Source of the DNA: Fusobacterium ulcerans
GTDB taxonomy: Bacteria; Fusobacteriota; Fusobacteriia; Fusobacteriales; Fusobacteriaceae
Length of the DNA stretch: 64,000 nt
Assembly (NCBI RefSeq): GCF_003019675.1
Contig: NZ_CP028105.1
Span: forward strand, 760,282-824,281
Direction of reading: 5' to 3'
In this document: positions 53,314-62,610 of the stretch, one piece after another
Numbering within the stretch: the stretch's first letter is position 1
Layout of the letters: each line of letters starts with the position of its first letter
Notes under the pieces: model-generated
The model's input: the letters and a program-made list of their open reading frames with translations, nothing else
The model's database searches: none
Told to the model about the DNA's origin: nothing
Translations under genes and position numbers: made by a program

Positions 53314-54495
53314 TTATTTTTTTATACTCAGTATGTGATTTACTGCCTTTTCTATTCTCTGTAACCCATCTTCTACTTTTTTAATAGAGCATCCTACATT
53401 AAGCCTCAAGAAGTATCTTCCCTCTTCTCCGTAAGTCAGTCCCGGCATTATTGCTACTCCCCCAATATCAATAAGATGCTTTTGAAACTCTTCATTTGAA
53501 ATCCCTAATCCTGAAAAATCTATCCATGCAAAATATGAACCTTGTGGAATTTCACATTTTAATAATGGAATATTTTTTTCCAGATACTCTTTTACATATT
53601 TTATATTATTTTCTGTATATTTTACCAGTTCATCTACCCAGTATCCACACTTGTCATATGCTGCTATTGTAGCTATTACTGCAAGTATTGAAGGTGATGA
53701 AAGAGCATCTCTATTTTTTAATATTCTTAAAAATTCATCTCTGTCACTTTGATTTGTTATAAACAGATATGATCCGCACAATGCTGGTATATTAAAAGTT
53801 TTTGAAGCTGATGTACATAAAACTATATTATCTATATAATCTCCTGCCTGTGATAAAATAGGTTTATGTTTCCCTCTATAAATTATATCCATATGTATCT
53901 CATCTGAAATTATGAAAACATTGTACTTTTTACATATCTCTATCATTTTTTTTAGTTCTTTTTCAGTCCATACTTTACCAGTAGGGTTATGAGGACTACA
54001 TAAAAGAAATATTTTTGCTTCTTTGCATTTAGATTCAAAATCATCAAAATCTATTTCATATCCATTTTCAACTTTTTTCAATGATGAAGTGAGAAGTTTT
54101 CTCTCATTATCTCCTATCACTTTAAAAAATCCGTCATATCCCGGAGTATTTATCAACACTCCATCACCTTTTTTAGACTTCATTTCAATAAATTTTGATA
54201 CTGCATAGATTACGCTCGGGCTGTATACTATCCACTCTTTATCTATCTGAAAATCAAATCTTCTGTTATACCATCCCTCAATGGAATTTTTAAAATCATC
54301 ATGATTCCATCTGCTGTATCCAAATATTCTGTGATTTATTCTTTTTATAAGAGCATCTACTATCTCTTCTGGAGATTCCAGATCCATATCTGATATAGTG
54401 AAAGGAAGAAGATCATCCTTTCCGAATCTGTCTTTTACATAATCCCATTGAGTACAGTAAGTCCCTCTTCTATCCTTTACTTCATCAAATCTCAT
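53314..54495 (-). CDS. malY: MalY/PatB-type PLP-dependent C-S lyase/aminotransferase
   Basis: The 393-residue fold-type I PLP enzyme has the Lys site in LCTSASKTFNIPAL, LLCSPHNPTGKVW, ISDEIHMDIIY, and the C-terminal FLRLNVGCS with the carboxylate Arg. MalY and PatB cleave cystathionine or cysteine conjugates; E. coli MalY also modulates MalT. The start at 54495 has GGTGAGA upstream. It lies 18 bases after a MalX-type PTS gene, the same malX-malY order as in E. coli. Confidence 0.9.
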   Translation of the reverse strand: MRFDEVKDRRGTYCTQWDYVKDRFGKDDLLPFTISDMDLESPEEIVDALIKRINHRIFGYSRWNHDDFKNSIEGWYNRRFDFQIDKEWIVYSPSVIYAVSKFIEMKSKKGDGVLINTPGYDGFFKVIGDNERKLLTSSLKKVENGYEIDFDDFESKCKEAKIFLLCSPHNPTGKVWTEKELKKMIEICKKYNVFIISDEIHMDIIYRGKHKPILSQAGDYIDNIVLCTSASKTFNIPALCGSYLFITNQSDRDEFLRILKNRDALSSPSILAVIATIAAYDKCGYWVDELVKYTENNIKYVKEYLEKNIPLLKCEIPQGSYFAWIDFSGLGISNEEFQKHLIDIGGVAIMPGLTYGEEGRYFLRLNVGCSIKKVEDGLQRIEKAVNHILSIKK

Positions 54496-54512
54496 TATTC
54501 TCACCATTCTGA

Positions 54513-56048
54513 TTATTTTTTCATTAATTTTTCTAATTTATTTTTTACAACATGTACTTGAGGTCCTATTACTACCTGAAGATTTGTATCATCTAATTTT
54601 ACTACTGCTATTGCTCCAGTTGCTTTTATTTCATCTGAATCTACAACTGACATATCTTTTACAACCATTCTAAGTCTTGTGATACAGTTATCAAGAGAAA
54701 CAATGTTATCTTTTCCACCTAGAGCTTTTAACATTCTTTCTTCATCATATCCACCTAATTTTACATTATCTCCTTCAGTTATAGCTTCTCTTCCTGGAGT
54801 TTTTAAATTAAATTTCAATATTGCATATTTGAATACTGTATAATAAACTGCAAACCACACAGCACCTACTAAAAGAACTAAGTACCATTTTGTTCTTGTT
54901 CCCTGTAATACTCCAAATACTATAAAGTCTATAAGGTTTCCATCAGTATTTCCAATTGCTACTTTTAATATTCCCATCATCATAAATCCAAGTCCAACCA
55001 TGATACAGTGGAAAACATATAAAACTGGTGATAAGAAAAGGAATATAAATTCTAACGGCTCTGTTATTCCACCAATTACACATGCTACAAGTCCAGAAGC
55101 AAGAAGTCCTTTTATTTTTTTTCTGTTTTCAGGTCTTGCAGTATTATATATTGCTAAAGCTATTGCTGGAAGTCCAAACATATATGAAGGCATTTTTCCT
55201 TGAGAAAGGAATTTTGTTACATTAGGATCAAGTATTCCATCAGCAAACTGTTTGTAGAATATTGTAAGAGCTCCTGAAACAACCTCTCCGTTTACTACTG
55301 CCTCTCCACCAGCTGGTGTAAATCTTATCATAGCAACTAATATATGATGTAATCCAAATGGTCTTAGCAACCCTTCTCCAGCTCCAAAAAGGAATGGTCC
55401 GAAAGCTCCAGCTTTTCCTATCATTTTTCCTACACCCATAATCATATTATTAAAGAAAGGCCAGATGAATGGAATTAATAAACTGATAACTCCAACTATT
55501 ACTGCTGTAGCAATAGGTACAAATCTTGCTCCACCAAAGAATGCAAGTGCATCAGGAAGTTTGATTTCGCAGTATCTGTCATGAATTTTATAAACGATTA
55601 TACCGATTAAAACTCCACCAAGAACTCCTACATCAATACTTTGAATACCAAGAACCATAGACTGCCCTGCTGCTTTCATATTTTCAGGTGTAGCTAAAGT
55701 CCCAGTTGCTTTTAAGAAGAAGTTAACTGATAAGCTCGACATAGCAAATCCCACATATCCAGAAAATGCTGCTACCCCTTTATCTTGTCTAGCAAGTCCT
55801 AATGGTATAGCCATTGCAAACATAACTGGTAAATTTGAAAATGCAAATGAACCTATTGTTGCCATAAATTCAAAGAATATTTTTAGAATAGGATTCTTTA
55901 AAAATGGAAGTATTTCAGCTGTTACTGAACTTGCAAATGAACTTCCTATCCCTAACATGATACCACAAGCTGCTAATAGTGATACTGGCAGCATAAATGT
56001 TTTTCCTAATCCTTGAAAAAATTCCCAAAAACTAACTTTTTTATTCAT
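54513..56048 (-). CDS. malX: PTS glucose/maltose-type EIICB component
   Basis: The 511-residue protein joins an EIIC channel (about ten membrane segments, LPVSLLAACGIMLGIGS, GGITEPLEFIFLFLSPVLY) to a C-terminal EIIB domain whose phospho-Cys is in SLDNCITRLRM. There is no EIIA domain, so phosphate must come from a separate EIIA. It most resembles MalX-type glucose/maltose permeases, and the malY neighbour supports that. GGAGG precedes the ATG at 56048. A PRD regulator gene lies upstream in the same direction. Confidence 0.92.
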   Translation of the reverse strand: MNKKVSFWEFFQGLGKTFMLPVSLLAACGIMLGIGSSFASSVTAEILPFLKNPILKIFFEFMATIGSFAFSNLPVMFAMAIPLGLARQDKGVAAFSGYVGFAMSSLSVNFFLKATGTLATPENMKAAGQSMVLGIQSIDVGVLGGVLIGIIVYKIHDRYCEIKLPDALAFFGGARFVPIATAVIVGVISLLIPFIWPFFNNMIMGVGKMIGKAGAFGPFLFGAGEGLLRPFGLHHILVAMIRFTPAGGEAVVNGEVVSGALTIFYKQFADGILDPNVTKFLSQGKMPSYMFGLPAIALAIYNTARPENRKKIKGLLASGLVACVIGGITEPLEFIFLFLSPVLYVFHCIMVGLGFMMMGILKVAIGNTDGNLIDFIVFGVLQGTRTKWYLVLLVGAVWFAVYYTVFKYAILKFNLKTPGREAITEGDNVKLGGYDEERMLKALGGKDNIVSLDNCITRLRMVVKDMSVVDSDEIKATGAIAVVKLDDTNLQVVIGPQVHVVKNKLEKLMKK

Positions 56049-56079
56049 CTTTTCCTCCAAAGTCTTTTATTTTATAGCT

Positions 56080-56108
56080 ATTATATCTCAATAAACTCCT
56101 AAAGTTAA
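56080..56108 (-). promoter_or_regulatory. malX promoter
   Basis: On the minus strand TTAACT (56103-56108) and TATAAT (56080-56085) are 17 bases apart, 32 bases before the malX start. No antiterminator site could be recognised between. Confidence 0.65.
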
Positions 56109-56165
56109 TATACATACTTTTTCATATTTTTTTGAAAAAAAGTTTTACCATAAAATTATATAAAA

Positions 56166-56218
56166 AAGAGACAGCTACTACAGATCATTCTAATCTATTT
56201 CAGCTGTCTCCTATTTAT
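56166..56218 (-). terminator. Terminator of the PRD regulator gene
   Basis: GAGACAGCT and AGCTGTCTC form a perfect 9-bp stem around a 30-base loop, just after the stop at 56223. TCTTTTTTAT follows on the minus strand. Confidence 0.75.
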
Positions 56219-56222
56219 TTTT

Positions 56223-57998
56223 TTATTCTTTTAAAAGTTTTTTTATTTTATTTCTTATATCATCAGATTTTTCCAATCCAATTATTTCATTGAGAAGTTT
56301 TTTCTTCTCTATCAATCTTATTAATTCAGATATAACTTTCAAATGTTCTATTTTGTTTCTGGCTGCAAGAAGAAATAAGATATCTGCATCTTCCTCTTCA
56401 TCTACTTTTATTCCTTGTTTTGAAACTATAAGAGTTATTCCCGGCTTCAAACAATTTTCTTTTTCCTTGTCATAACAAAATAATATTCTTTTATCTATGA
56501 AGAGATATCTTCCAAATTTTTCTACCATATCCTTTAGATTATATATACTCTTCTCCTTTATACATTTTTCTTTCAATAAAATATTCAGACCAGTTTCTAA
56601 AGCTTCACTGAAAGTTATTCTCTCATGGGAAACATATATACGATTTCTTCCTAAAAGTCTTATCAATCCATAGTCTGTCTCTTCTTCTCTGTCATCATCT
56701 ATAAACATGCCAAATTTTTCTTTTATATCCTCAGCTAAAAGGTCGTCATCTACATCCCTTGCATTTTGCTGTACCAATTTTAAAAGCTCTTTTAAAGATA
56801 TTTTTTTATTTTTTTTCTGCTCTAAATATTCCTCTATATATTTTGAAACATAGAATATCTCTTCATCTCTCAATGGTTCTTTGAGATGATGCTGGTTTTT
56901 CTCTGCAATCTCTTTTACCTTATTAAAAATTTCTATATTTATTTCATTAAAATCAAGAGATTTATTTAAATAAAAATTATTCTTTATTCTATAAATAGCT
57001 GGAAGAAGATACTTCAAAAGTTTATCTATTAATTCTCTCTCTTTAAGAAGATTTGTTTTCATTTCCATATCTAGATTTTCCAAAACTTTAGAAATGAATC
57101 TTTCCAATATGAGAATATTCTCAGAAAAAGTATCATTATAAAATCCACTCAAAAAATATTCTGTAAGATGGAGCATTTCATATTCTTGATTTTTGTCTAT
57201 AACTTTTTCAAGAACCTCCTTTATTTTCTTATACTCTTCAAGTTTTCTTAAAAAATCACTGTTATTTTTTTGTGTAATTATATGTCCATTTTTTATTCTT
57301 TCAAATGTAGCTATAAAATATATTGCTATTATATTTTTAAATTCGTTGGTAAAGTGAGCTTCAAGTTTTTCCTCTATCTCATCAATTACATCAGCTATTT
57401 TTTTTACATCATATCCTTTTACATACTCAGCTATTACTTTTTGCTCCTCTTTCTCACTGAGATACTTTTTCTTTATAAAAGCTATCTCTCTATTTTTTAT
57501 CTCAATATGATCCAACATTTTTAATAATTTTAAATGTCTTAACTTTTTTTCTTTTCCTGCTATATCCATTTTATTTTCATCTCTATGGAAATAAAGTTCA
57601 AATTCAGCAAGATAATTTTCTAAATCTTTGATATCCTTTTTTATAGTGGTTCTGCTGACTTTTAAGTCTGCTTCCATCTCTGATATTTTTACATTATCTC
57701 TAAACAGATAATTTATAAGAATATATTCTTCTCTTTCTTCTTGAGAAAAAACATACATACTCATATCTAAAGCCTCTACAAATTTTTCAAGTTCAATATC
57801 AGTTATAGAAAATTCAAGATTTCCTTTTTTTATCATTACTTCTGGAAGCTTCATTTTTTTAAGATAAAAATTTATATTTTCTACACTGTATCTTATATTT
57901 CGTTCGCTGACATTATATTTTTCTGCCAGAGAACTTATAGGGAAAATATTATTATTTATTTTTTCTAAAAGTTTTATATCTTTTCTATTTAAACTCAT
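56223..57998 (-). CDS. BglG-type PRD-containing transcriptional regulator
   Basis: The 591-residue protein begins with two HTH domains (SLAEKYNVSERNIRYSVENI, KISEMEADLKVSRTTIKKDI). Two PRD-like helical domains (about 165-395) and an EIIA-type C-terminal domain (about 450-590) follow. At the position where EIIA domains have the phospho-His (usual IALPHA) the sequence reads ILFCYDK, so this His is missing and the domain cannot be phosphorylated in the usual way. It probably activates a PTS operon, with malX-malY downstream the obvious candidate. Confidence 0.83.
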   Translation of the reverse strand: MSLNRKDIKLLEKINNNIFPISSLAEKYNVSERNIRYSVENINFYLKKMKLPEVMIKKGNLEFSITDIELEKFVEALDMSMYVFSQEEREEYILINYLFRDNVKISEMEADLKVSRTTIKKDIKDLENYLAEFELYFHRDENKMDIAGKEKKLRHLKLLKMLDHIEIKNREIAFIKKKYLSEKEEQKVIAEYVKGYDVKKIADVIDEIEEKLEAHFTNEFKNIIAIYFIATFERIKNGHIITQKNNSDFLRKLEEYKKIKEVLEKVIDKNQEYEMLHLTEYFLSGFYNDTFSENILILERFISKVLENLDMEMKTNLLKERELIDKLLKYLLPAIYRIKNNFYLNKSLDFNEINIEIFNKVKEIAEKNQHHLKEPLRDEEIFYVSKYIEEYLEQKKNKKISLKELLKLVQQNARDVDDDLLAEDIKEKFGMFIDDDREEETDYGLIRLLGRNRIYVSHERITFSEALETGLNILLKEKCIKEKSIYNLKDMVEKFGRYLFIDKRILFCYDKEKENCLKPGITLIVSKQGIKVDEEEDADILFLLAARNKIEHLKVISELIRLIEKKKLLNEIIGLEKSDDIRNKIKKLLKE

Positions 57999-58072
57999 AT
58001 TTTTCCCTCCATTATATAATTTATATCTATATATTAAAGCATTTTTTGAAACTTAGCAAGCTTAAAAAAAAG

Positions 58073-58162
58073 AAAGAGATTGACTAAAAAACTAAAATAA
58101 ATTTTAGAAATCTGAAAAAATTCTAAAATTATATTTCTAGTAGTTATAAGTCAATCTCAAAT
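58073..58162. repeat. Long palindromic intergenic repeat, copy 2 (short form)
   Basis: Outer arms AGAGATTGACT (near 58075) and AGTCAATCTC (near 58148) are inverted repeats. The inner pair is ATTTTAGAAAT and ATTCTAAAAT. Both arms and inner pair resemble copy 1 (9999-10121), but the 30-base core of copies 1 and 3 is missing, as if deleted. It lies after the SIMPL gene stop and can serve as its terminator. Confidence 0.7.
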
Positions 58163-58168
58163 CTTATT

Positions 58169-59269
58169 TTATTTAACTTTATTTATGATATCAAAACTTG
58201 CTGACACTCTCGCTGTTATCTTCATTTCCTGAGCAGTTGAAAATGGTATATCTGTAGAGTCTGAATCTGCTTGACTTACAAAATATTTAGCATTAACTCT
58301 GTTTTGATTCATCATAACAGCTGGAGCTGGAACAGGAAGATAATCTCTTCCACTTTGAGTTCTGTCCCAAACAGTTACATCTCCAAGTTCATAACCTCTG
58401 TTCTTTATTATAACCTTTGCTTTTTCATACAAATTATTCATAGCTTTTTCATAAGCTTCCATTGTAGCTTTATCCCTTAATTCTTCAGAAATATCATAAG
58501 TCATACTTCCCGGATTTTTTATTCTAAGAGTTTCACATTTTTTCAGTAATTTTCCCATATCTACTGATGAACTCATTTTTACTTTAAAAGCATGAGTTAT
58601 TGTATAAGTTTTTTTCTTCTCAGTTTCCTTTGTTTCCTCTACATTATAGTTGAATATAGACACATCCTGAACTCCTAATTTTTTCAATGATGATTCTATT
58701 CTGTCATACTTTTCTTTTGCAAGTTTTCTCGATGTTTCTCTATTTTTATCAAATGATTCTATCACAAAATAGAAGTTTTTCTTGTAGTCGCTGTTTATAT
58801 TTTTAAGCTCTATAATATTTTCTTTGCTCAGTATATCTGTTGCTGGATAGAATTTATCATTTTCCATAGTAATAATTACCTGAAATGTTGTTTTATATAT
58901 ATTTGATTTTTCATCTTTTAATTTTTCTTCTACCTTTTCTCCTTTAGCATATCTTGAAGTTTCAATATCATTTTCTTTTACTCCTATTGAAAGAAGATAT
59001 TTTTTCAGATCATTCATAGACTTTGCATTTTCTTCTGAAGCTTTCTCCAATGTATCAGCCTCTGTCATAAGTTCAAAATTTGTAATTATTATATCTGGCT
59101 TCACTGTTACTTCTCCCACCCCAGATACATCATTTATCTTTCCAGTTACAATATATTCCTTTCCATACTGTAATCTTTCTCTTTCCAACCCGTTATCTTC
59201 TCCCGGAGCTGAATAAACAGCACTAGTTAAAAGAAGAGCAAACAATATCATTAAAGTTTTTTTATACAT
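58169..59269 (-). CDS. Exported SIMPL domain protein (DUF541)
   Basis: The 366-residue protein has a signal peptide (MILFALLLTSAVYS) and a SIMPL/DUF541 domain. Conserved parts are VSGVGEVTVKPDI, LKKYLLSIGVKENDIETS, and the TARVSASFDI end. The family forms oligomeric rings at the cell surface; roles in oxidative stress have been proposed for E. coli YggE. This copy is longer than YggE (about 246 aa), with extra length in the middle. It stands alone, with the repeat downstream as a terminator. Confidence 0.85.
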   Translation of the reverse strand: MYKKTLMILFALLLTSAVYSAPGEDNGLERERLQYGKEYIVTGKINDVSGVGEVTVKPDIIITNFELMTEADTLEKASEENAKSMNDLKKYLLSIGVKENDIETSRYAKGEKVEEKLKDEKSNIYKTTFQVIITMENDKFYPATDILSKENIIELKNINSDYKKNFYFVIESFDKNRETSRKLAKEKYDRIESSLKKLGVQDVSIFNYNVEETKETEKKKTYTITHAFKVKMSSSVDMGKLLKKCETLRIKNPGSMTYDISEELRDKATMEAYEKAMNNLYEKAKVIIKNRGYELGDVTVWDRTQSGRDYLPVPAPAVMMNQNRVNAKYFVSQADSDSTDIPFSTAQEMKITARVSASFDIINKVK

Positions 59270-59397
59270 AACTACCCCCTATTTCAATTCAAAATACAAT
59301 AAAAATTATCTCAGTCTATTTTTTAAAATTATATCTAAATTTTATCATCTTTATATACATATTACAAATACAATAAATATTATATATAAATAAAAAG

Positions 59398-59440
59398 GGA
59401 AACTACAAAACAAATGAAATGTTTTTAGCTTCCCCAATAT
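59398..59440 (-). terminator. Terminator after the small exported protein gene
   Basis: GGGAA-CTA and TAG-TTCCC arms pair with a bulge. T-rich TTTTTATTT follows on the minus strand, just after the stop at 59444. Confidence 0.6.
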
Positions 59441-59443
59441 TTA

Positions 59444-59833
59444 TTATTTTATATTTTTAAGTATATTTTCTCCAGCTTTCACCTGTTCATCAAGATGTCT
59501 GCCGAATTTATAAAGCTGATAATATGTTCCAATAGTAGGAGTTCCTTTTCTTATACTTCCTATATGAAACTCTATCATCTCTTTGGAATTTTTCATTCCA
59601 TTAGATTTAAAAGCTTTATACATTCCTGTTAATTCTTTTATTTCATTTTTTGTTTCTTCTGATATCTTTTCATCATTCAGAAGAGTATCAAACTTTTCCA
59701 TATTTTTCTCATAAAATGTAGAATAGTTTTTAAATGATGAGATATTTGCCTGTTTAAAATATGATACTCCTATAAAGTTAATCAAAGCTGCTGCTATAAA
59801 AACAGCAGACAGTATAGAAATCAATTTTTTCAT
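59444..59833 (-). CDS. Small exported or membrane-anchored protein, unknown function
   Basis: The 129-residue protein has one N-terminal hydrophobic segment (LISILSAVFIAAALINFIGV) that is either a signal peptide or an anchor. The rest is Lys/Glu-rich and probably helical. I do not recognise a family. It follows uppP by 10 bases in the same direction, so it is likely co-transcribed with hldD and uppP and may act at the envelope. Confidence 0.7.
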   Translation of the reverse strand: MKKLISILSAVFIAAALINFIGVSYFKQANISSFKNYSTFYEKNMEKFDTLLNDEKISEETKNEIKELTGMYKAFKSNGMKNSKEMIEFHIGSIRKGTPTIGTYYQLYKFGRHLDEQVKAGENILKNIK

Positions 59834-59843
59834 CAGATCACTC

Positions 59844-60653
59844 TCACATAAATATAAAGAACAATACTACTATTCCTAATACTATTCTATATATTCCAAA
59901 AGAAACAAAATCTCTTTTTTTGATGTACTGCATAAACCATCTGATAACAAGATATGCCACAACAAAAGAAACTACAGAACCCACTCCTAATAACTGCCAT
60001 TCAACAGGAGAAAATTTAAGCCCGTTTTTCATAAGCTTTAGCAATGTAGCTCCAAACATAGTTGGTATTGCTAAAAAGAATGAAAATTCTGTTGCTACTC
60101 CTCTTGAAAGCCCTAAAAGCAAACTTCCTATGATAGTTGCTCCTGATCTTGAAGTTCCAGGAATCATAGCAAGACATTGGAAAAGTCCAACTGTAAATGC
60201 TGTTTTGTATCCCAATTTTTGAAAGGAATCTATATGAGCTGTTCCTGTATAGCATTTCTCTACAACTATAAGTATTATTCCATAAAATATCAGTGTCATA
60301 GCTACTACCACTACATTTCCCATAAAATATTCAGAAATATAGTCATCCAAAAGAAGTCCAATTACAGCAGCTGGAAATACTCCAACCACTACCTTTGCCC
60401 AAAGTCTGAATCTCTGCACAAATACTTCCTTCTCTCTTACAAAAGGATTTATATCCTTCCAAAAATATATTACCACTGCAAGTATTGCCCCAAGCTGAAC
60501 TATTATTAAAAAACTATCCATAAAATTTTTAGAGAAAAAACTGCTGTTTATAAATTTTTCCACTAATATCATATGCCCTGTACTGCTTACAGGAAGAAAC
60601 TCTGTCATCCCTTCTACTATTCCTAGAATTATGACAATCAAAAATGGATTCAT
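59844..60653 (-). CDS. uppP: Undecaprenyl-diphosphatase UppP (BacA)
   Basis: The 269-residue membrane protein has the family motifs EGMTEFLPVSSTGHMIL near the N-terminus and MIPGTSRSGATIIGSLLLG in the middle, with about eight membrane segments. It removes one phosphate from undecaprenyl diphosphate so the lipid carrier can be reused for murein and surface sugars. It lies 14 bases after hldD. Confidence 0.96.
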   Translation of the reverse strand: MNPFLIVIILGIVEGMTEFLPVSSTGHMILVEKFINSSFFSKNFMDSFLIIVQLGAILAVVIYFWKDINPFVREKEVFVQRFRLWAKVVVGVFPAAVIGLLLDDYISEYFMGNVVVVAMTLIFYGIILIVVEKCYTGTAHIDSFQKLGYKTAFTVGLFQCLAMIPGTSRSGATIIGSLLLGLSRGVATEFSFFLAIPTMFGATLLKLMKNGLKFSPVEWQLLGVGSVVSFVVAYLVIRWFMQYIKKRDFVSFGIYRIVLGIVVLFFIFM

Positions 60654-60667
60654 CTAATTTTTTCCTC

Positions 60668-61666
60668 CTATAAGTATGGATCTTCTTTAGCCATATAGTT
60701 CTGTACATAATCCTTTACTCCATCTTCTAATGAATGAAATTTTTTTACATATCCTGCTCTTCTTAATTTTTCCATAGTTGCCTGAGTGAAATATTGATAT
60801 CTTCCTCTCAAATCCTCTGGCATAGGTACAAACTCAATTACTTCTTCCTGAGCAAGTTCAGGATTATTTGATGCTGCTCTCATTGTAGCCATAGATAAAT
60901 CCAAGAAACTTCTAGCTTCTCCTGTTCCTATATTATATACTCCAGATTCTATTTTTTCTGTCAATAAGAAATACAGAACATCTACTACATCTTTCAAATA
61001 AACGAAATCTCTTAGCTGTTCCCCATCTTTATATCCCTCTTTATGCGATTTAAAAAGTTTTACTCCACCATTTTCTTTGTACTGGTTGAATGTATGGAAT
61101 ACCATTGAAGCCATTCTTCCTTTGTGATATTCCTGTGGTCCATATACATTAAAGAATTTAGTTCCTGCCCATTGTTTTGGAGCTATTTTTTGTTTAAATG
61201 CCCAGTCGTCAAATATTTTTTTAGAATATCCATATTTATTTAAAGGCATAAGTTTTTTTAACTCTTCAGGTGTTACATCATCATTATATCCAAGTTCTCC
61301 AGCTCCATAAGTTGCTGCTGATGAAGCATAGACATAATTTATCTGTCTTGCAGCACAAAATTCCCACAATTTTTTGCTGTATCCATAATTGTTTGACATA
61401 AGGTAGTCTCCATCTTTCTCTGTTGTTGCAGAGCAAGCCCCCATATGTACTACTCCTGTTATTTTTTCAGCATTTGCAGGATTTGAAAGCCATTCAAAAA
61501 GATCATCTCTATCCACCCAATCAGCATAATCTCTTTTTCTTAAATTAAGCCATTTCTCTTCTGTTCTGAATTTATCAACTACTATAATGTCATTGATTCC
61601 CATTTCATTCAGCTTCCAGACAAATGCACTTCCAATCATTCCAGCTGCTCCAGTTACTATAATCAT
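60668..61666 (-). CDS. hldD: ADP-L-glycero-D-manno-heptose-6-epimerase
   Basis: The 332-residue short-chain dehydrogenase has the nucleotide motif TGAAGMIGSAFVWKLNE, YASSAATYG and the catalytic YGYSK (MPLNKYGYSKKIFDDW). Segments VYGPQEYHKGRMASM and EEVIEFVPMPEDLRGRYQYFTQA are typical of HldD. It makes the heptose donor for lipopolysaccharide core, so the organism has an outer membrane. The start at 61666 has GGGAGGA upstream; the earlier ATG at 61687 lacks it. Confidence 0.95.
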   Translation of the reverse strand: MIIVTGAAGMIGSAFVWKLNEMGINDIIVVDKFRTEEKWLNLRKRDYADWVDRDDLFEWLSNPANAEKITGVVHMGACSATTEKDGDYLMSNNYGYSKKLWEFCAARQINYVYASSAATYGAGELGYNDDVTPEELKKLMPLNKYGYSKKIFDDWAFKQKIAPKQWAGTKFFNVYGPQEYHKGRMASMVFHTFNQYKENGGVKLFKSHKEGYKDGEQLRDFVYLKDVVDVLYFLLTEKIESGVYNIGTGEARSFLDLSMATMRAASNNPELAQEEVIEFVPMPEDLRGRYQYFTQATMEKLRRAGYVKKFHSLEDGVKDYVQNYMAKEDPYL

Positions 61667-61691
61667 AAGTTCCTCCCATATATTCAAAAAA

Positions 61692-62522
61692 TTATCTGCT
61701 GTTTCTTTCTTTTATCAATCTGAATTGTGAATATTCCAATCCAGTGTCTCCTATATCTACACCTTCTCTGTTAGCTCCATGGAAATCTGATCCTCCAGTT
61801 ACTAAGAGAGAATGTCTTTTTGCCATTTTCTTATATTTTCTTTTTTCTGCTGGAGTGAAAGTACCATAAATTGCTTCCAGTCCTCCAAGCCCCAGTTTTT
61901 TAAGTTCTGATATCATATTTTCTAAAAGCCCATCATTTTGTGTAATCAGCTTTGGATGAGCCATAGATATAAAAGCTCCATTTGCATGAAGCATTCTTAC
62001 TGCTCTCTCTGGTGGAAAATTTTCTTTTGGAATATATGCTGCTTCATTTTTTCCAAGATACTTTTCAAAAGCATCATTTTTAGAAGCAGCTGCCCCTATC
62101 TCTACTAGATAGTTTGCTATATGGACTCTGCTAATAATATTTCCAGGTGCCATATTTTTAACCTTTTCCATATCCATCACTATACCACATTTTTCTAATT
62201 TTTCCACTACTTTTTTATTTCTATTTTCCCTTGCCTTTTTTAATTCTTCCAGTTCAGCAAGAAATTCCTCATCTTCGAGATTAAGAAAATATCCCAGTAT
62301 ATGCACTTCCAAATTATCAACATTACATGATATTTCTATTCCTTGTATAAATTCTATTCCCACTTCATCAGCAGTTTTTTTACCCTCTGCCAGTCCATCT
62401 ACTGTATCATGATCTGTTATAGCTATTGTTTTCATACCAAATGATTTTGCTCTTTTTACAACTTCCTCTGGTGTGAAAGTTCCATCAGAAGCTATTGTAT
62501 GTATATGCATATCCACTTCCAT
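61692..62522 (-). CDS. PHP-domain phosphoesterase
   Basis: The 276-residue protein has the metal ligands DMHIHTIASDGTFTPEE, AITDHDTVDGLAEG, IEISC, AHPKLI and GGSDFHG of PHP phosphoesterases. Close relatives act on 3',5'-bisphosphonucleotides or short RNA ends (YciV/RnmA group). GAGGTGAG lies before the ATG. It precedes hldD by 25 bases and may head that transcript. The substrate is inferred only by family. Confidence 0.88.
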   Translation of the reverse strand: MEVDMHIHTIASDGTFTPEEVVKRAKSFGMKTIAITDHDTVDGLAEGKKTADEVGIEFIQGIEISCNVDNLEVHILGYFLNLEDEEFLAELEELKKARENRNKKVVEKLEKCGIVMDMEKVKNMAPGNIISRVHIANYLVEIGAAASKNDAFEKYLGKNEAAYIPKENFPPERAVRMLHANGAFISMAHPKLITQNDGLLENMISELKKLGLGGLEAIYGTFTPAEKRKYKKMAKRHSLLVTGGSDFHGANREGVDIGDTGLEYSQFRLIKERNSR

Positions 62523-62555
62523 AAACTCTCACCTCTTGTATATTTAGTAAAGAAA

Positions 62556-62582
62556 GGCGTCTATTTTCCCACAGACGCCCCA
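62556..62582 (-). terminator. Terminator after the lipoprotein gene
   Basis: GGCGTCT and AGACGCC form a perfect 7-bp stem around ATTTTCCCAC. On the minus strand it is followed by TTTCTTTA. It lies about 30 bases after the stop at 62611. Confidence 0.65.
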
Positions 62583-62610
62583 CCTTTTTGTTATATTATT
62601 CTTTTATTTA

